Positions 23,305 through 29,525 of a stretch of DNA of 32,848 nucleotides are shown here, in pieces. Source of the DNA: Chloroflexota bacterium (GTDB lineage: Bacteria > Chloroflexota > Anaerolineae > Anaerolineales > UBA11858); contig JAANWX010000036.1 in NCBI GenBank assembly GCA_018263575.1, forward strand, positions 1 to 32,848. Reading direction: 5' to 3'. The first letter of the stretch is position 1. Every line of letters begins with the position of its first letter. The translations under genes and the position numbers were made by a program. The notes beneath the pieces were generated by a model. It made no database searches. It saw only the letters and a list, made by a program, of their open reading frames with translations, and was not told where the DNA came from.

Positions 23305-23434
23305 AGACCTCGGAAGTCTCGATGATGCAATTTGCAAACCTAAATGCGCTGAGCAGCAGACTCGTCTTGCATCTCAAATCCTGAACTGAAAGACTTCCGA
23401 GGTCTCAACCCCTCCCTATGTTTTTGAGAAGATA
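23305..23434. repeat. Hairpin-plus-tail dispersed element (AGACTTCCGAGGTCT type)
   Basis: AGACCTCGGAAGTCT (23305-23319) and its perfect mirror AGACTTCCGAGGTCT (23391-23405) enclose 71 bases. TTTTGAGAAGATA follows at 23422-23434, right before the next gene. The structure parallels 21999-22054. Confidence 0.75.
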
Positions 23435-23461
23435 CTAATGGAGCAAGTAAAGGAGGATACT

Positions 23462-23878
23462 ATGACGGTAAAAACTAACCATCAAAGGGAAAAAAGAACC
23501 AATGTGATACGCTGGATCGCGCGAATCTGGGGCGCCTTCGTTTTTATTGTGGCTGTTTTCATTATCATGGCTTACGCGGGAAACTGGATGAGAACTGGGG
23601 TCGCGGATCCTTACGCTGTGGAAGACTATCCCCCCATTGAAAACTTGCCCCCCATTTTCATGTTTCTCAGCGCCCTGGGGTTGGGAATCGCCTGGCGCTG
23701 GGAAGGGTGGGGAGGAGGGGTTGCCCTGCTCTTCCAATTGGCGACCCTTCCGGTCCTTCTCATCCATTGGCCGCTTTGGGAGGATTTTCCCCGTTTCCTC
23801 ATCGCCCCTTACGGGGTGTGGTTGATCGTTATCATCCCCAGTATTTTGTTCCTGGTGTGTTGGCAGCGGTCACGGTAG
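23462..23878 (+). CDS. Small four-helix membrane protein, function unknown
   Basis: 138 residues from ATG 23462, five bases after the strong site AAAGGAGG; an ATG at 23438 is in phase but precedes that site. Hydrophobic segments are at about 18-40 (WIARIWGAFVFIVAVFIIMAYAG), 65-80, 83-103 and 112-135, with the aromatic PLWEDFPRFLIAPYG in the last loop. It resembles small hypothetical membrane proteins of the DUF7670 type, but that assignment is weak. It lies 28 bases before the 4Fe-4S protein and is probably co-transcribed with it. Confidence 0.7.
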   Translation: MTVKTNHQREKRTNVIRWIARIWGAFVFIVAVFIIMAYAGNWMRTGVADPYAVEDYPPIENLPPIFMFLSALGLGIAWRWEGWGGGVALLFQLATLPVLLIHWPLWEDFPRFLIAPYGVWLIVIIPSILFLVCWQRSR

Positions 23879-23906
23879 AGCATTCTTGAGAAAGGAGGGA
23901 GAAAAT

Positions 23907-24836
23907 ATGAAGTCCAAAGAGAAATTCGATTACGCCAGCCTGAAACTCCCTGCGATTATGATGGGAATTTTCTGGGTCATCGCTGTGGTTTTGTGGCAAG
24001 CCCTGGAGAACGTTTTCTATCTCTTCAATTTTGGCTATATAGGCACCGCGCTGGGGGTGGGGATTGGCGTGTACTCGGCCCTTCCCCGCCGGAAACGGCT
24101 GTGGGGGCGGCGTTTAGCGCAGTTCTTGGTCGGGGCCTATATGCTGGTTTTCCTGGGTTTGATAGAGCGTGAAAACATGCAAATCGAGGGCTTTTTCTTT
24201 TATGCGCTTTCCGGCTTCTTCGCCGGATCGGTGATTCACTATCTGGTGGCCAAGCTTGCTGGCCCGTTGATCTTCAATCGCGGGTGGTGCGGCTGGTCTT
24301 GTTGGACGGCCATGATCCTCGATCTGCTGCCCTATAAACGCAACAAGCGCGGAAGGCTTAAGGGAAAATGGGATTATTTGCGCTATCTCCACTTTGGGCT
24401 CAGCCTGGGCTTGGTGCTCTTCCTGTGGTGGGGGCTGGATTATACCGTCCAGGAACAAAGCCTGACCGAGTTGTACTGGTTGCTGGGGGGCAACATAATC
24501 TATTACGCCATTGGGATCGCCTTGGCCTATGCCCTTCGAGACAATCGCGCTTTTTGCAAGTACGTATGTCCCATTCCCACCCTCCAGAAGATTCCCAGCC
24601 GGTTGGCCCTCCTCAAAATCGCCGGCCACCCGGAGAAATGCACCGATTGTGGGGCCTGCGACAAGATGTGCCCCATGGATATTCGTGTCTCGGAGTATAT
24701 TCTGAGTGGACGAAGAGTGCTTTCCACGGAGTGCATCCTGTGTTTTGAGTGCGTGGATGTCTGCGTTCCCGAAGCTTTGGATACCTCCTTTGCGTTGGAT
24801 TATGGAAAACTTGAGTTACTAACTTTCAAGAAGTAG
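23907..24836 (+). CDS. Polytopic 4Fe-4S membrane protein, NapH/CcoG-like
   Basis: 309 residues with about six membrane helices. Cytoplasmic cysteine pairs are CGWSC (128/132) and CKYVC (217/221), which mark the NapH/NosR/CcoG group. Two 4Fe-4S motifs follow: CTDCGACDKMCP (245, 248, 251, 255) and CILCFECVDVCVP (276, 279, 282, 286). Proteins of this class pass electrons from the quinone pool or ferredoxin across or along the membrane, to periplasmic reductases or for copper reduction. No reductase gene is next to it. AAAGGAGGG fixes the start at ATG 23907. It seems to form a two-gene unit with the upstream membrane protein. Confidence 0.88.
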   Translation: MKSKEKFDYASLKLPAIMMGIFWVIAVVLWQALENVFYLFNFGYIGTALGVGIGVYSALPRRKRLWGRRLAQFLVGAYMLVFLGLIERENMQIEGFFFYALSGFFAGSVIHYLVAKLAGPLIFNRGWCGWSCWTAMILDLLPYKRNKRGRLKGKWDYLRYLHFGLSLGLVLFLWWGLDYTVQEQSLTELYWLLGGNIIYYAIGIALAYALRDNRAFCKYVCPIPTLQKIPSRLALLKIAGHPEKCTDCGACDKMCPMDIRVSEYILSGRRVLSTECILCFECVDVCVPEALDTSFALDYGKLELLTFKK

Positions 24837-24902
24837 CTTTGTGGTCTATTTGAATTTGCTCCGCCTCTACCGGGCCGATTTCGAGAATGAGTAAATTCCC
24901 CG

Positions 24903-25319
24903 ATGGAAGAACAAGAACCCGAACTCCAAGTGCAGATGGTGTGGCCCGCAAACTTGCTCTCCGCCCCGCCTACCTATCAGGTCCCTACCGGTTACCGGTT
25001 GCGGGCCTACCAACCGGGGGATGAACCCCGCTTTTACCAACTCATGGAATTGGCCGGCTGGCCCGGTTGGGACGATGCCAAACTAAAACCCTGGCTGCAC
25101 AGAATTTTGCCGGAAGGATGGGTCATGGCGGTCAGCGAGCGTTTTCTATCCGCCGGGTACCGCACCATCCATCTCTACACCGAGCCGTGGCGGTTGGCGG
25201 CCCTGAAAATCTACCTAAAACTGGGATACGTGCCCCTTATTGCCGACCCGGGTGACCTAGATCACTGGCAAAAAATCTGCCAAGAAGTGGACTTTCCTTT
25301 CTCGTTAGCCAAGGAGTAA
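24903..25319 (+). CDS. GNAT-family protein with an internal deletion
   Basis: 138 residues. The N-terminal part, YRLRAYQPGDEPRFYQLMELAGW..LHRILPEGWVMAV, is a usual GNAT start, and AGYRTIHLYTEPWRLAALKIYLKLGYVPLI is a usual GNAT end. The middle strand-loop-helix with the acetyl-CoA binding Q/R-x-x-G-x-G is missing: the text jumps from VMAV to SERFLSAGY. An in-frame loss of some 50-60 residues would explain this. The product is unlikely to bind acetyl-CoA in the normal way. It precedes a small membrane protein with a two-base gap, so at least transcription may persist. Confidence 0.75.
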   Translation: MEEQEPELQVQMVWPANLLSAPPTYQVPTGYRLRAYQPGDEPRFYQLMELAGWPGWDDAKLKPWLHRILPEGWVMAVSERFLSAGYRTIHLYTEPWRLAALKIYLKLGYVPLIADPGDLDHWQKICQEVDFPFSLAKE

Positions 25320-25321
25320 TT

Positions 25322-25501
25322 TTGAAAGCCATCGTCGTCAACTATCCCCCTGTGGTGTGGACGGCGATCCTGACCCTGGGCGGAATCTACAACGCCATCG
25401 TCACCCAGGAAAGTGAAGGATACTCCTGGGGCCAAGCCGTCTTAACTGGTTTGGTAACCTTTGTTTGGCCCATCGTGCTGATTTCGACTTTGATTCGATG
25501 A
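25322..25501 (+). CDS. 59-residue two-helix membrane protein (TTG start)
   Basis: A short frame starts at TTG 25322, five bases after AAGGAG, which itself lies in the last codons of the GNAT gene, and ends at TGA 25499-25501. It reads MKAIVVNYPPVVWTAILTLG.., with a second helix AVLTGLVTFVWPIVLISTLI. Codon-scale character (a soluble loop NAIVTQESEGYSWGQ between two hydrophobic stretches) supports a real gene. No family is recognised. It is coupled to the GNAT gene. Confidence 0.6.
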   Translation: MKAIVVNYPPVVWTAILTLGGIYNAIVTQESEGYSWGQAVLTGLVTFVWPIVLISTLIR

Positions 25502-25824
25502 GTCAAGCGAATGAATTCGCTGCTGGCGTGCGAAATCTGCCTACGCAGATTGGCCATGCACATGAATTCGCTCACAGCCCCCCTCAGTCCCCCTAGCGAA
25601 GCATCCTGTATAGGGCAAATGCCAAAAACAGGAATATGGGGGGAAGAATGCAGCCCCTCCCCCAAATTCGACATCTTTTCGTCGCATTTGGGGGAGGATG
25701 GGTGGGGGCCAACCGACGAAGGTCGGTTTCGCACACAGTGTGCACCCATTGGTGGAACAGGGTCGATTTCCAATCGATTTAATATAGTCTGACCCCGTGA
25801 ATTCTTAATGGAGAGGAGAGGTCT
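25502..25824. other. Intergenic space with palindromes
   Basis: No gene is supported. CCTCCCCCAAATTCGAC (25656-25672) is mirrored by GTCGCATTTGGGGGAGG (25681-25697) with one mismatch. ATGAATTCGCT is repeated at about 25510 and 25561, and CCGACGAAGGTCGG forms a small hairpin near 25719. The ribosome site of the next gene (AGGAGAGG) ends the stretch. Confidence 0.6.
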
Positions 25825-26868
25825 ATGCGTCTTTTCAAGCGTAACTTTCACTTGGGTATATTCATACTCTTTACAATTGTCCTCATTAGCCTGGCGTGCA
25901 ACGAGGATGCCCCCAACCCTTACGCTCTCTGGAAAGAGCAGCCCAACGCCAAAATCGTATTTATGTCCCGGGCTGACTCCCCAGAGGGTGAGTTGTATCT
26001 TCTGGATAAGGAGGGAGAGATTACCCGGCTGACTCGTAACAGCCGCCACGAGAACAACCCCGCCCTCTCCTTTGATGGCCAGAAAGTTACCTTCCACGGA
26101 GGGGAGGAGGGGAATCCCCTCACCTGGGAGATTTACGTCCTCGACCTCGAGACCGGGGAAGAAACCCAACTCACCGCTAACCAGGTCCTGGACGCCCACC
26201 CCGACTGGTCCCCGGATGGCGACCAGATCGTCTTTGGCTCGTTCCGGGACGGCCAGGGGAACCCCGCCGGAACGGCTGACCTTTACATCATGCGCAGCGG
26301 GGATGGGGGCGGCCTCACCCGACTTACCGATTCCCCCTGGGAGGATAATGACCCAGAGTGGTCGCCTGATGGGACAAAGATCGCCTTCAAATCCACCCGC
26401 TACACGGAGCAAGCGGGCCGGGAAGAGATTTACGTCATGAACCAGGACGGGTCGAATCCCCGGCGGTTGACCACCACCGAAGGGTGGGAGTCCGATCATG
26501 ATCCCAGTTGGAGTCCCGCGAGTGACCGGATTCTATTCGTCCGCTTCGAGGGGAGCAGGTCGTGGCTGGAGGCGGCCAACTTCGCCGAGGATTGGCGGGA
26601 ACTCACCCCCTGGAACGTTCACCGGGTAGACCTGGACGGCAACGTGGAGCGGCTGACGAACAGCCCTGACTCGGGATGGGGTGTCGCCCTCTCCTCCGCT
26701 GACGGGAACCATATCCTCTATGGGACCATCGCATGGATCACGAACGAGGAGGATCGGGTCATCGGCGGCCAGCATCGGCTCATGCTCATCGATCCCGATG
26801 GCTCCAATCCCCGCCAACTCCTCCCCGACGACAAGCACACCGGCACCCTGGAGTACTTTGATTGGTAG
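25825..26868 (+). CDS. PD40 (TolB-like) beta-propeller lipoprotein
   Basis: 347 residues. An N-terminal signal with lipobox ISLAC, C25 being the lipidated cysteine, is followed by a set of WD40-like PD40 blades, each with a W-S-P-D-G turn: PDWSPDGDQIVFGS, PEWSPDGTKIAFKS, PSWSPASDRILFV, with TRLTDS-type connectors. It is an outer-surface propeller, probably for protein or glycan binding. A second protein of the same layout is encoded at 31589-32599 with low similarity outside the motifs. AGGAGAGG before the ATG sets the start. No TolA/Pal genes are near, so this is not the cell-division TolB. Confidence 0.88.
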   Translation: MRLFKRNFHLGIFILFTIVLISLACNEDAPNPYALWKEQPNAKIVFMSRADSPEGELYLLDKEGEITRLTRNSRHENNPALSFDGQKVTFHGGEEGNPLTWEIYVLDLETGEETQLTANQVLDAHPDWSPDGDQIVFGSFRDGQGNPAGTADLYIMRSGDGGGLTRLTDSPWEDNDPEWSPDGTKIAFKSTRYTEQAGREEIYVMNQDGSNPRRLTTTEGWESDHDPSWSPASDRILFVRFEGSRSWLEAANFAEDWRELTPWNVHRVDLDGNVERLTNSPDSGWGVALSSADGNHILYGTIAWITNEEDRVIGGQHRLMLIDPDGSNPRQLLPDDKHTGTLEYFDW

Positions 26869-26961
26869 ATTTTGCTCACCACCAGGGCGCAAAGTTCACA
26901 AAGCCTCCCTTTTTGTGATAAATCTTCTAAAATGAAACTTGAATTCCAAGAATACACTCCC

Positions 26962-27001
26962 CCAAGTCCCCGGCACTTGGTACTAAGTGCCGGGGACTTG
27001 G
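26962..27001. repeat. Perfect 17-bp hairpin (CCAAGTCCCCGGCACTT)
   Basis: CCAAGTCCCCGGCACTT (26962-26978) mirrors 26985-27001 exactly around GGTACT. It lies 15 bases before the next gene's start. It resembles dispersed intergenic repeats of this sequence type. Confidence 0.8.
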
Positions 27002-27016
27002 ATAGTAGAGGAAGAA

Positions 27017-27469
27017 ATGATGGAAGTTGACATCAAGGAACGCGTGGGACAAATTCTTGCCGAGTATGATCCCACCGCACCAGAGATCACCGCCGACGCC
27101 TTGCGCGACCTGTGGCTTCGGTTCGATCCCAAAAGCTTGGGCGGCATCAAGGCCGAGGATCGCCAAAAACAGGAGACGGTGGGGATTCCCGTCAAGGTGC
27201 TGCGGAAAATTGGCAAAGAGGTGGGCAAGGCCGCCCGAAAACGGGTGGATGATTACCTCCCCCTGGCCCGTTTGTTGTGGGACGAATATGGCCGGGAGGG
27301 GCGCGTGGTGGCCGTTTATCCGCTCCGTGGAGAGCGCGGTCCGGGCGCTGCGACGCATCACCGCACCGTAGAGACGCCCCGTCGGGACGTCTCTACTGGG
27401 CGGGGGCCCTACGTAAATGACTTATTCCTACTCTTTCAGCTTAGCCAGATGTTCCTTAACGGCTTGTAA
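27017..27469 (+). pseudogene. HEAT-type protein gene, broken near its 3' end
   Basis: About 95 residues from MMEVDIKERVGQIL.. are coherent: an acidic helical N-terminus, a basic segment VLRKIGKEVGKAARKRVDDYLPLARLLWDEYGREGRVVAVYP as in HEAT/DNA-alkylation-repeat proteins. After VYP the frame turns to low-quality text (RGERGPGAATHHRTVETPRRDVSTG) that runs through the 27368-27396 hairpin. A shift of one base gives IRSVESAVRALRRITAP, a normal helical end, stopping in the hairpin at about 27370. The gene thus seems to have lost internal sequence or a frame near 27319, and a repeat replaces its end. Original function unknown. Confidence 0.5.
27368..27396. repeat. GTAGAGACG hairpin
   Basis: GTAGAGACG and CGTCTCTAC enclose CCCCGTCGGGA. 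The GAGACGnCCCGTCGGGnCGTCTC core is shared with the longer palindrome at 28157-28203, so these are two copies of one dispersed repeat family 790 bases apart. Confidence 0.75.
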
Positions 27470-27673
27470 CTCGGTCTGCAATTTTTTCTGGTAATTTTCA
27501 AGATGGGCTACTTTTTCCGCTATGGTCATATAGCGGCGCTCAAAATGACCCGATCCGCCGCAACCACAACCACAATTGCAGCCACAACCGCAAGAGCAGG
27601 AATGGCCGTGATGTCCCCGACCGTGCGAGGAGCACTTCCCGTGAGCGGGATGACTTTTTGTTCCACAAGACAT
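27428..27673 (-). CDS. Cys/His/Gly-rich small metal-binding protein (DUF5320-like)
   Basis: 81 residues from ATG 27673, eight bases after the strong site AAAGGAGGTGA. The N-terminal half is packed with Cys, His and Gly (SSHGRGHHGHSCSCGCGCNC), a likely metal-binding segment. The C-terminal half is a predicted coiled coil (AEKVAHLENYQKKLQTELQAVKEHLAKLKE). Similar small proteins are found near Fe-S and metal-related genes, but the function is not established. It is downstream of an ArsR-type regulator, with a copy of the regulator's palindrome in its promoter region, so metal-dependent control is likely. Confidence 0.75.
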   Translation of the reverse strand: MSCGTKSHPAHGKCSSHGRGHHGHSCSCGCGCNCGCGCGGSGHFERRYMTIAEKVAHLENYQKKLQTELQAVKEHLAKLKE

Positions 27674-27705
27674 GAATCTCACCTCCTTTCTTTTAGGATA
27701 TAAAC

Positions 27706-27725
27706 ATATCAGCATGTGCTAATAT
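27706..27725 (-). promoter_or_regulatory. ArsR-type operator before the Cys-rich gene
   Basis: ATATCAGCATGTGCTAATAT, an imperfect palindrome, lies between the ArsR gene and the Cys-rich gene. It matches the site 28090-28109 at most positions. Confidence 0.7.
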
Positions 27726-27742
27726 ATGTGGGTAAAAAAATT

Positions 27743-28072
27743 CTATGCAGCAAACTCCTTGCCTAACGTTTCTATTAAGATGGCACGGTACTGTTCCAAT
27801 CCGTCTTGATCAAGCGAGTAGTGCACAAAACGACCGTGCCGCGCACCATGAACAAGCCCTACCTGTCTGAGCACCCGCAGATGCTGTGAGACCGCTGATT
27901 GCGTGACACCTAGCTTGTGGGCTAGGGCATTGACGCACAAAAACTTCTTGCCGTTACAAGGTTCACCGGGGCAATCGCCTGTCGGTTGCTCGCTCAGCAA
28001 TTGGATCAACTGCAGCCGGGTGGGATCAGAGAGGGCTTTGAAGATATCAGAGAGATCTTGGATCTTGTTCAT
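27743..28072 (-). CDS. ArsR-family metal-sensing repressor
   Basis: 109 residues of winged helix. FKALSDPTRLQLIQLL is the usual opening. The DNA-recognition helix is in LGVTQSAVSQHLRVLRQVGLV, and the wing is ARHGRFVHYSLD. Cysteines C34, C39 and C46 (DCPGEPCNGKKFLC) lie where ArsR proteins often hold their metal or metalloid. The start ATG is at 28072. It is preceded by a good promoter and one copy of its likely operator, and a second copy lies between it and the Cys-rich gene downstream. Autoregulation, with control of that gene, is the simplest reading. Confidence 0.88.
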   Translation of the reverse strand: MNKIQDLSDIFKALSDPTRLQLIQLLSEQPTGDCPGEPCNGKKFLCVNALAHKLGVTQSAVSQHLRVLRQVGLVHGARHGRFVHYSLDQDGLEQYRAILIETLGKEFAA

Positions 28073-28089
28073 GGTTTTGGATCAAGGGG

Positions 28090-28109
28090 ATATTAGTATA
28101 TGCTAATAT
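28090..28109 (-). promoter_or_regulatory. ArsR-type operator before arsR
   Basis: ATATTAGTATATGCTAATAT is a near-perfect palindrome. It covers the expected start of transcription just after the -10 box, so bound repressor would block the promoter. Confidence 0.75.
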
Positions 28110-28115
28110 GATAAA

Positions 28116-28144
28116 ATGATAGCATGCCGTTGGCGGCTTGTCAA
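28116..28144 (-). promoter_or_regulatory. Sigma-70-type promoter of arsR
   Basis: On the minus strand TTGACA (28139-28144) and TATCAT (28116-28121) are separated by 17 bases. It is the best promoter match noted in the window and lies right before the operator. Confidence 0.75.
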
Positions 28145-28156
28145 TGGAGAAGGATG

Positions 28157-28203
28157 CCCCGTTCCGAAGAGACGTCCCGTCGGGGCGTCTCTTCGGAACG
28201 GGG
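28157..28203. repeat. Perfect 18-bp-arm palindrome (CCCCGTTCCGAAGAGACG)
   Basis: CCCCGTTCCGAAGAGACG (28157-28174) pairs with 28186-28203, and the inner CCCG..GGGC extends the stem. It lies upstream of the arsR promoter and is a larger relative of 27368-27396. Confidence 0.85.
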
Positions 28204-28333
28204 GACTTCATGGGCGTGCTTCCCGTCTCCGGAGAAAGGTAGTCGTTATCCTTTAACATGTGCATGCGCACGGTGTGGGGGATTGCAAAAGGTAATACTC
28301 AGTTAATGGTACAATTTGATTGGTTAGATTGGC

Positions 28334-28446
28334 AATGTCACCTTCATGGGTAGAATCCTAATCAGACTGGACGATTAGCACCTGGCGGATGACCTAACCG
28401 CCAACACGGTTAGATCGCTGCCCCAAGAATATTGAAATGTGACATT
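28334..28446. repeat. MITE-like element, diverged relative of 6069-6227
   Basis: AATGTCAC (28334-28341) and GTGACATT (28439-28446) are terminal inverted repeats. Inside are CATGGGTAGAATCCTAATC and CCGCCAACACGGTTAG, similar to two stretches of the block at 6069-6227, and a CTAACC/GGTTAG hairpin. There is no coding sequence. Confidence 0.5.
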
Positions 28447-28504
28447 ATCACGTAAGGCATTTCTTGAAATGCTCAATGAGGTAAAGATTTAGAGGAGGTT
28501 GCCA

Positions 28505-28804
28505 GTGGAAGCTATTCGAGTGAAACAAGTTCTTTTAAAAGATGGTGAGGTAGTAATCAAAGGGTTGCCGTATAAAAAAGGGCAGCCTGTTGAAGTCATC
28601 ATGTTGCCCCAGCAAACGAACACCATACCACGTCCTTGCCTAACAGTAAGGCAATTACGAGAATCTGGCTTAATTGGTTTGTGGAGAGATCGTGATGATA
28701 TTCGTGATAGTGTTGCATACGCCCGTCAATTGCGGGAACAGGCACAAAGGCGTGGAGAGATTCATCCTAGAGTTGCAGACCACTCAACCTTACGAGAGGA
28801 ATAA
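28505..28804 (+). CDS. Orphan antitoxin-like protein
   Basis: 99 residues starting at GTG 28505, six bases after GAGGAGG. The N-terminal half, KQVLLKDGEVVIKGLPYKKGQPVEVIML, is a small beta-barrel-like domain as in many antitoxins. The second half, LTVRQLRESGLIGLWRDRDDI..SVAYARQLREQAQ, is helical and fits known antitoxins that partner PIN-domain toxins. No PIN toxin follows: the next gene, 28 bases on, is a TrmO-like enzyme. It therefore looks orphaned or a remnant of a toxin-antitoxin module. Confidence 0.7.
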   Translation: MEAIRVKQVLLKDGEVVIKGLPYKKGQPVEVIMLPQQTNTIPRPCLTVRQLRESGLIGLWRDRDDIRDSVAYARQLREQAQRRGEIHPRVADHSTLREE

Positions 28805-28832
28805 TGCGTAATACTTTTCTAAATTATGGAAT

Positions 28833-29228
28833 ATGAGCTTTCAAGAGATAAAAATCGTCCCTATTGGTTATGTAGAAAACCAGTTTGATTCCCCCACCTC
28901 TGGAAGCACCATTCGCGAGACGGAGTCACAATTGGTGATCAAGCCCGAGTTTGTTGAAGGACTGGATGGCATTGAAGCGGGCCAAGAGATCGTGGTTCTA
29001 TTCTATTTTCACTTGGCCGCGCCCAAAGGCTATAATTTGCGCCAGCATTCTCGGGGCGATCGCTCCCGACCGGAGCGGGGCGTTTTTGCCCTGCGCAGTC
29101 CTTACCGGCCCAATCACATCGGGGTGACCAGGGTCGAGGTTCTTTCTATAGAAGGGAACACCCTCACCGTCACCGGCTTGGATGCCATCAATCAGACTCC
29201 TGTTCTCGATATTAAAAAGGTGTGGTAA
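28833..29228 (+). CDS. TrmO-like (TsaA/YaeB) tRNA methyltransferase family protein
   Basis: 131 residues: PIGYVENQFDSP at the start, LFYFHLA..YNLRQHSRGDRSRPERGVFALRSPYRPNHIGVTRVEVLSIEGNTLTVTGLDAINQTPVLDIK. This is the beta-barrel YaeB/TrmO fold, which in E. coli N6-methylates t6A37 in tRNA(Thr) with SAM. Members without the C-terminal extension, as here, have not all been shown to be tRNA enzymes. The chain ends KKVW* shortly after the LDIK motif, a few residues earlier than usual (KPY..P), which could be a trimmed end. The ATG has no strong ribosome site. Confidence 0.85.
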   Translation: MSFQEIKIVPIGYVENQFDSPTSGSTIRETESQLVIKPEFVEGLDGIEAGQEIVVLFYFHLAAPKGYNLRQHSRGDRSRPERGVFALRSPYRPNHIGVTRVEVLSIEGNTLTVTGLDAINQTPVLDIKKVW

Positions 29229-29261
29229 GTTATTCCCACGATAGTGAAGGTGTCCCTCGCG

Positions 29262-29396
29262 TAGCACGACCTCACGGTGTGCGCCTTTGGCGGGGTTGCA
29301 CCGAACGCCCGCTCGGTTGCGCCGTAGGCGTGCCTTTGGCACTAGCCCGTGGGCTCGCTCTGCGTACGGTGTACAGCCCGCAGGCTAGTGGCGATC
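29262..29396. repeat. Dispersed palindromic repeat block, copy 3
   Basis: CACTAGCCCGTGGGCT (29340-29355) and AGCCCGCAGGCTAGTG (29376-29391) form a large hairpin. The segment 29365-29395, inverted, matches CCACTAGCC..GGGCTGTACACCGTA at 333-360 and 6856-6885. Further small palindromes (GGTTGCACCGAACGCCC, GGCGTGCCTTTGGCAC) fill 29262-29340. Confidence 0.75.
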
Positions 29397-29455
29397 CTTC
29401 GCGAGCAGGAATTTACGTTTGTTGAAAGTCTTCGGTGCAAATCTTCGCTATCCCC

Positions 29456-29525
29456 TCATCACGCAACACTCATTACTCGTCACTCATCACTCGTCACTCA
29501 TCACTCGTCACTCATCACTCATTAC
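29456..29525. repeat. Tandem repeat of TCACTCATCACTCG units
   Basis: About five imperfect copies of the 14-base unit TCACTCATCACTCG. The tract enters the 3' end of the minus-strand hydrolase gene and encodes its last residues (SNE) and TGA stop. Confidence 0.85.

Larger units (their letters stand above)
23115..23461. other. Divergent intergenic space with palindromes
   Basis: This 347-base space between divergent genes has no credible coding frame. It holds a long hairpin (23183-23222) and a hairpin-plus-tail element (23305-23434). A TATAAT-like hexamer occurs at about 23246, but no convincing -35 partner was found. Confidence 0.6.

Noticed and set aside
23195-23377. 60-residue minus-strand open frame upstream of the RCK gene
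   Set aside because: It spans a hairpin and the AGACTTCCGAGG repeat; no ribosome site or similarity.
24114-24629. 171-residue minus-strand open frame inside the 4Fe-4S gene
   Set aside because: The plus-strand frame has clear Fe-S motifs and a ribosome site; the antisense frame has neither.
24841-24897. Possible small frame starting GTG (VYLNLLRLYRADFENE)
   Set aside because: Only about 18 residues, no ribosome site; perhaps a remnant, but it cannot be supported.
25387-26499. 370-residue minus-strand open frame
   Set aside because: It covers the intergenic palindromes, the 59-residue gene and part of the PD40 gene on the opposite strand; it has no family features, whereas the PD40 gene has a lipobox and WSPDG blades.
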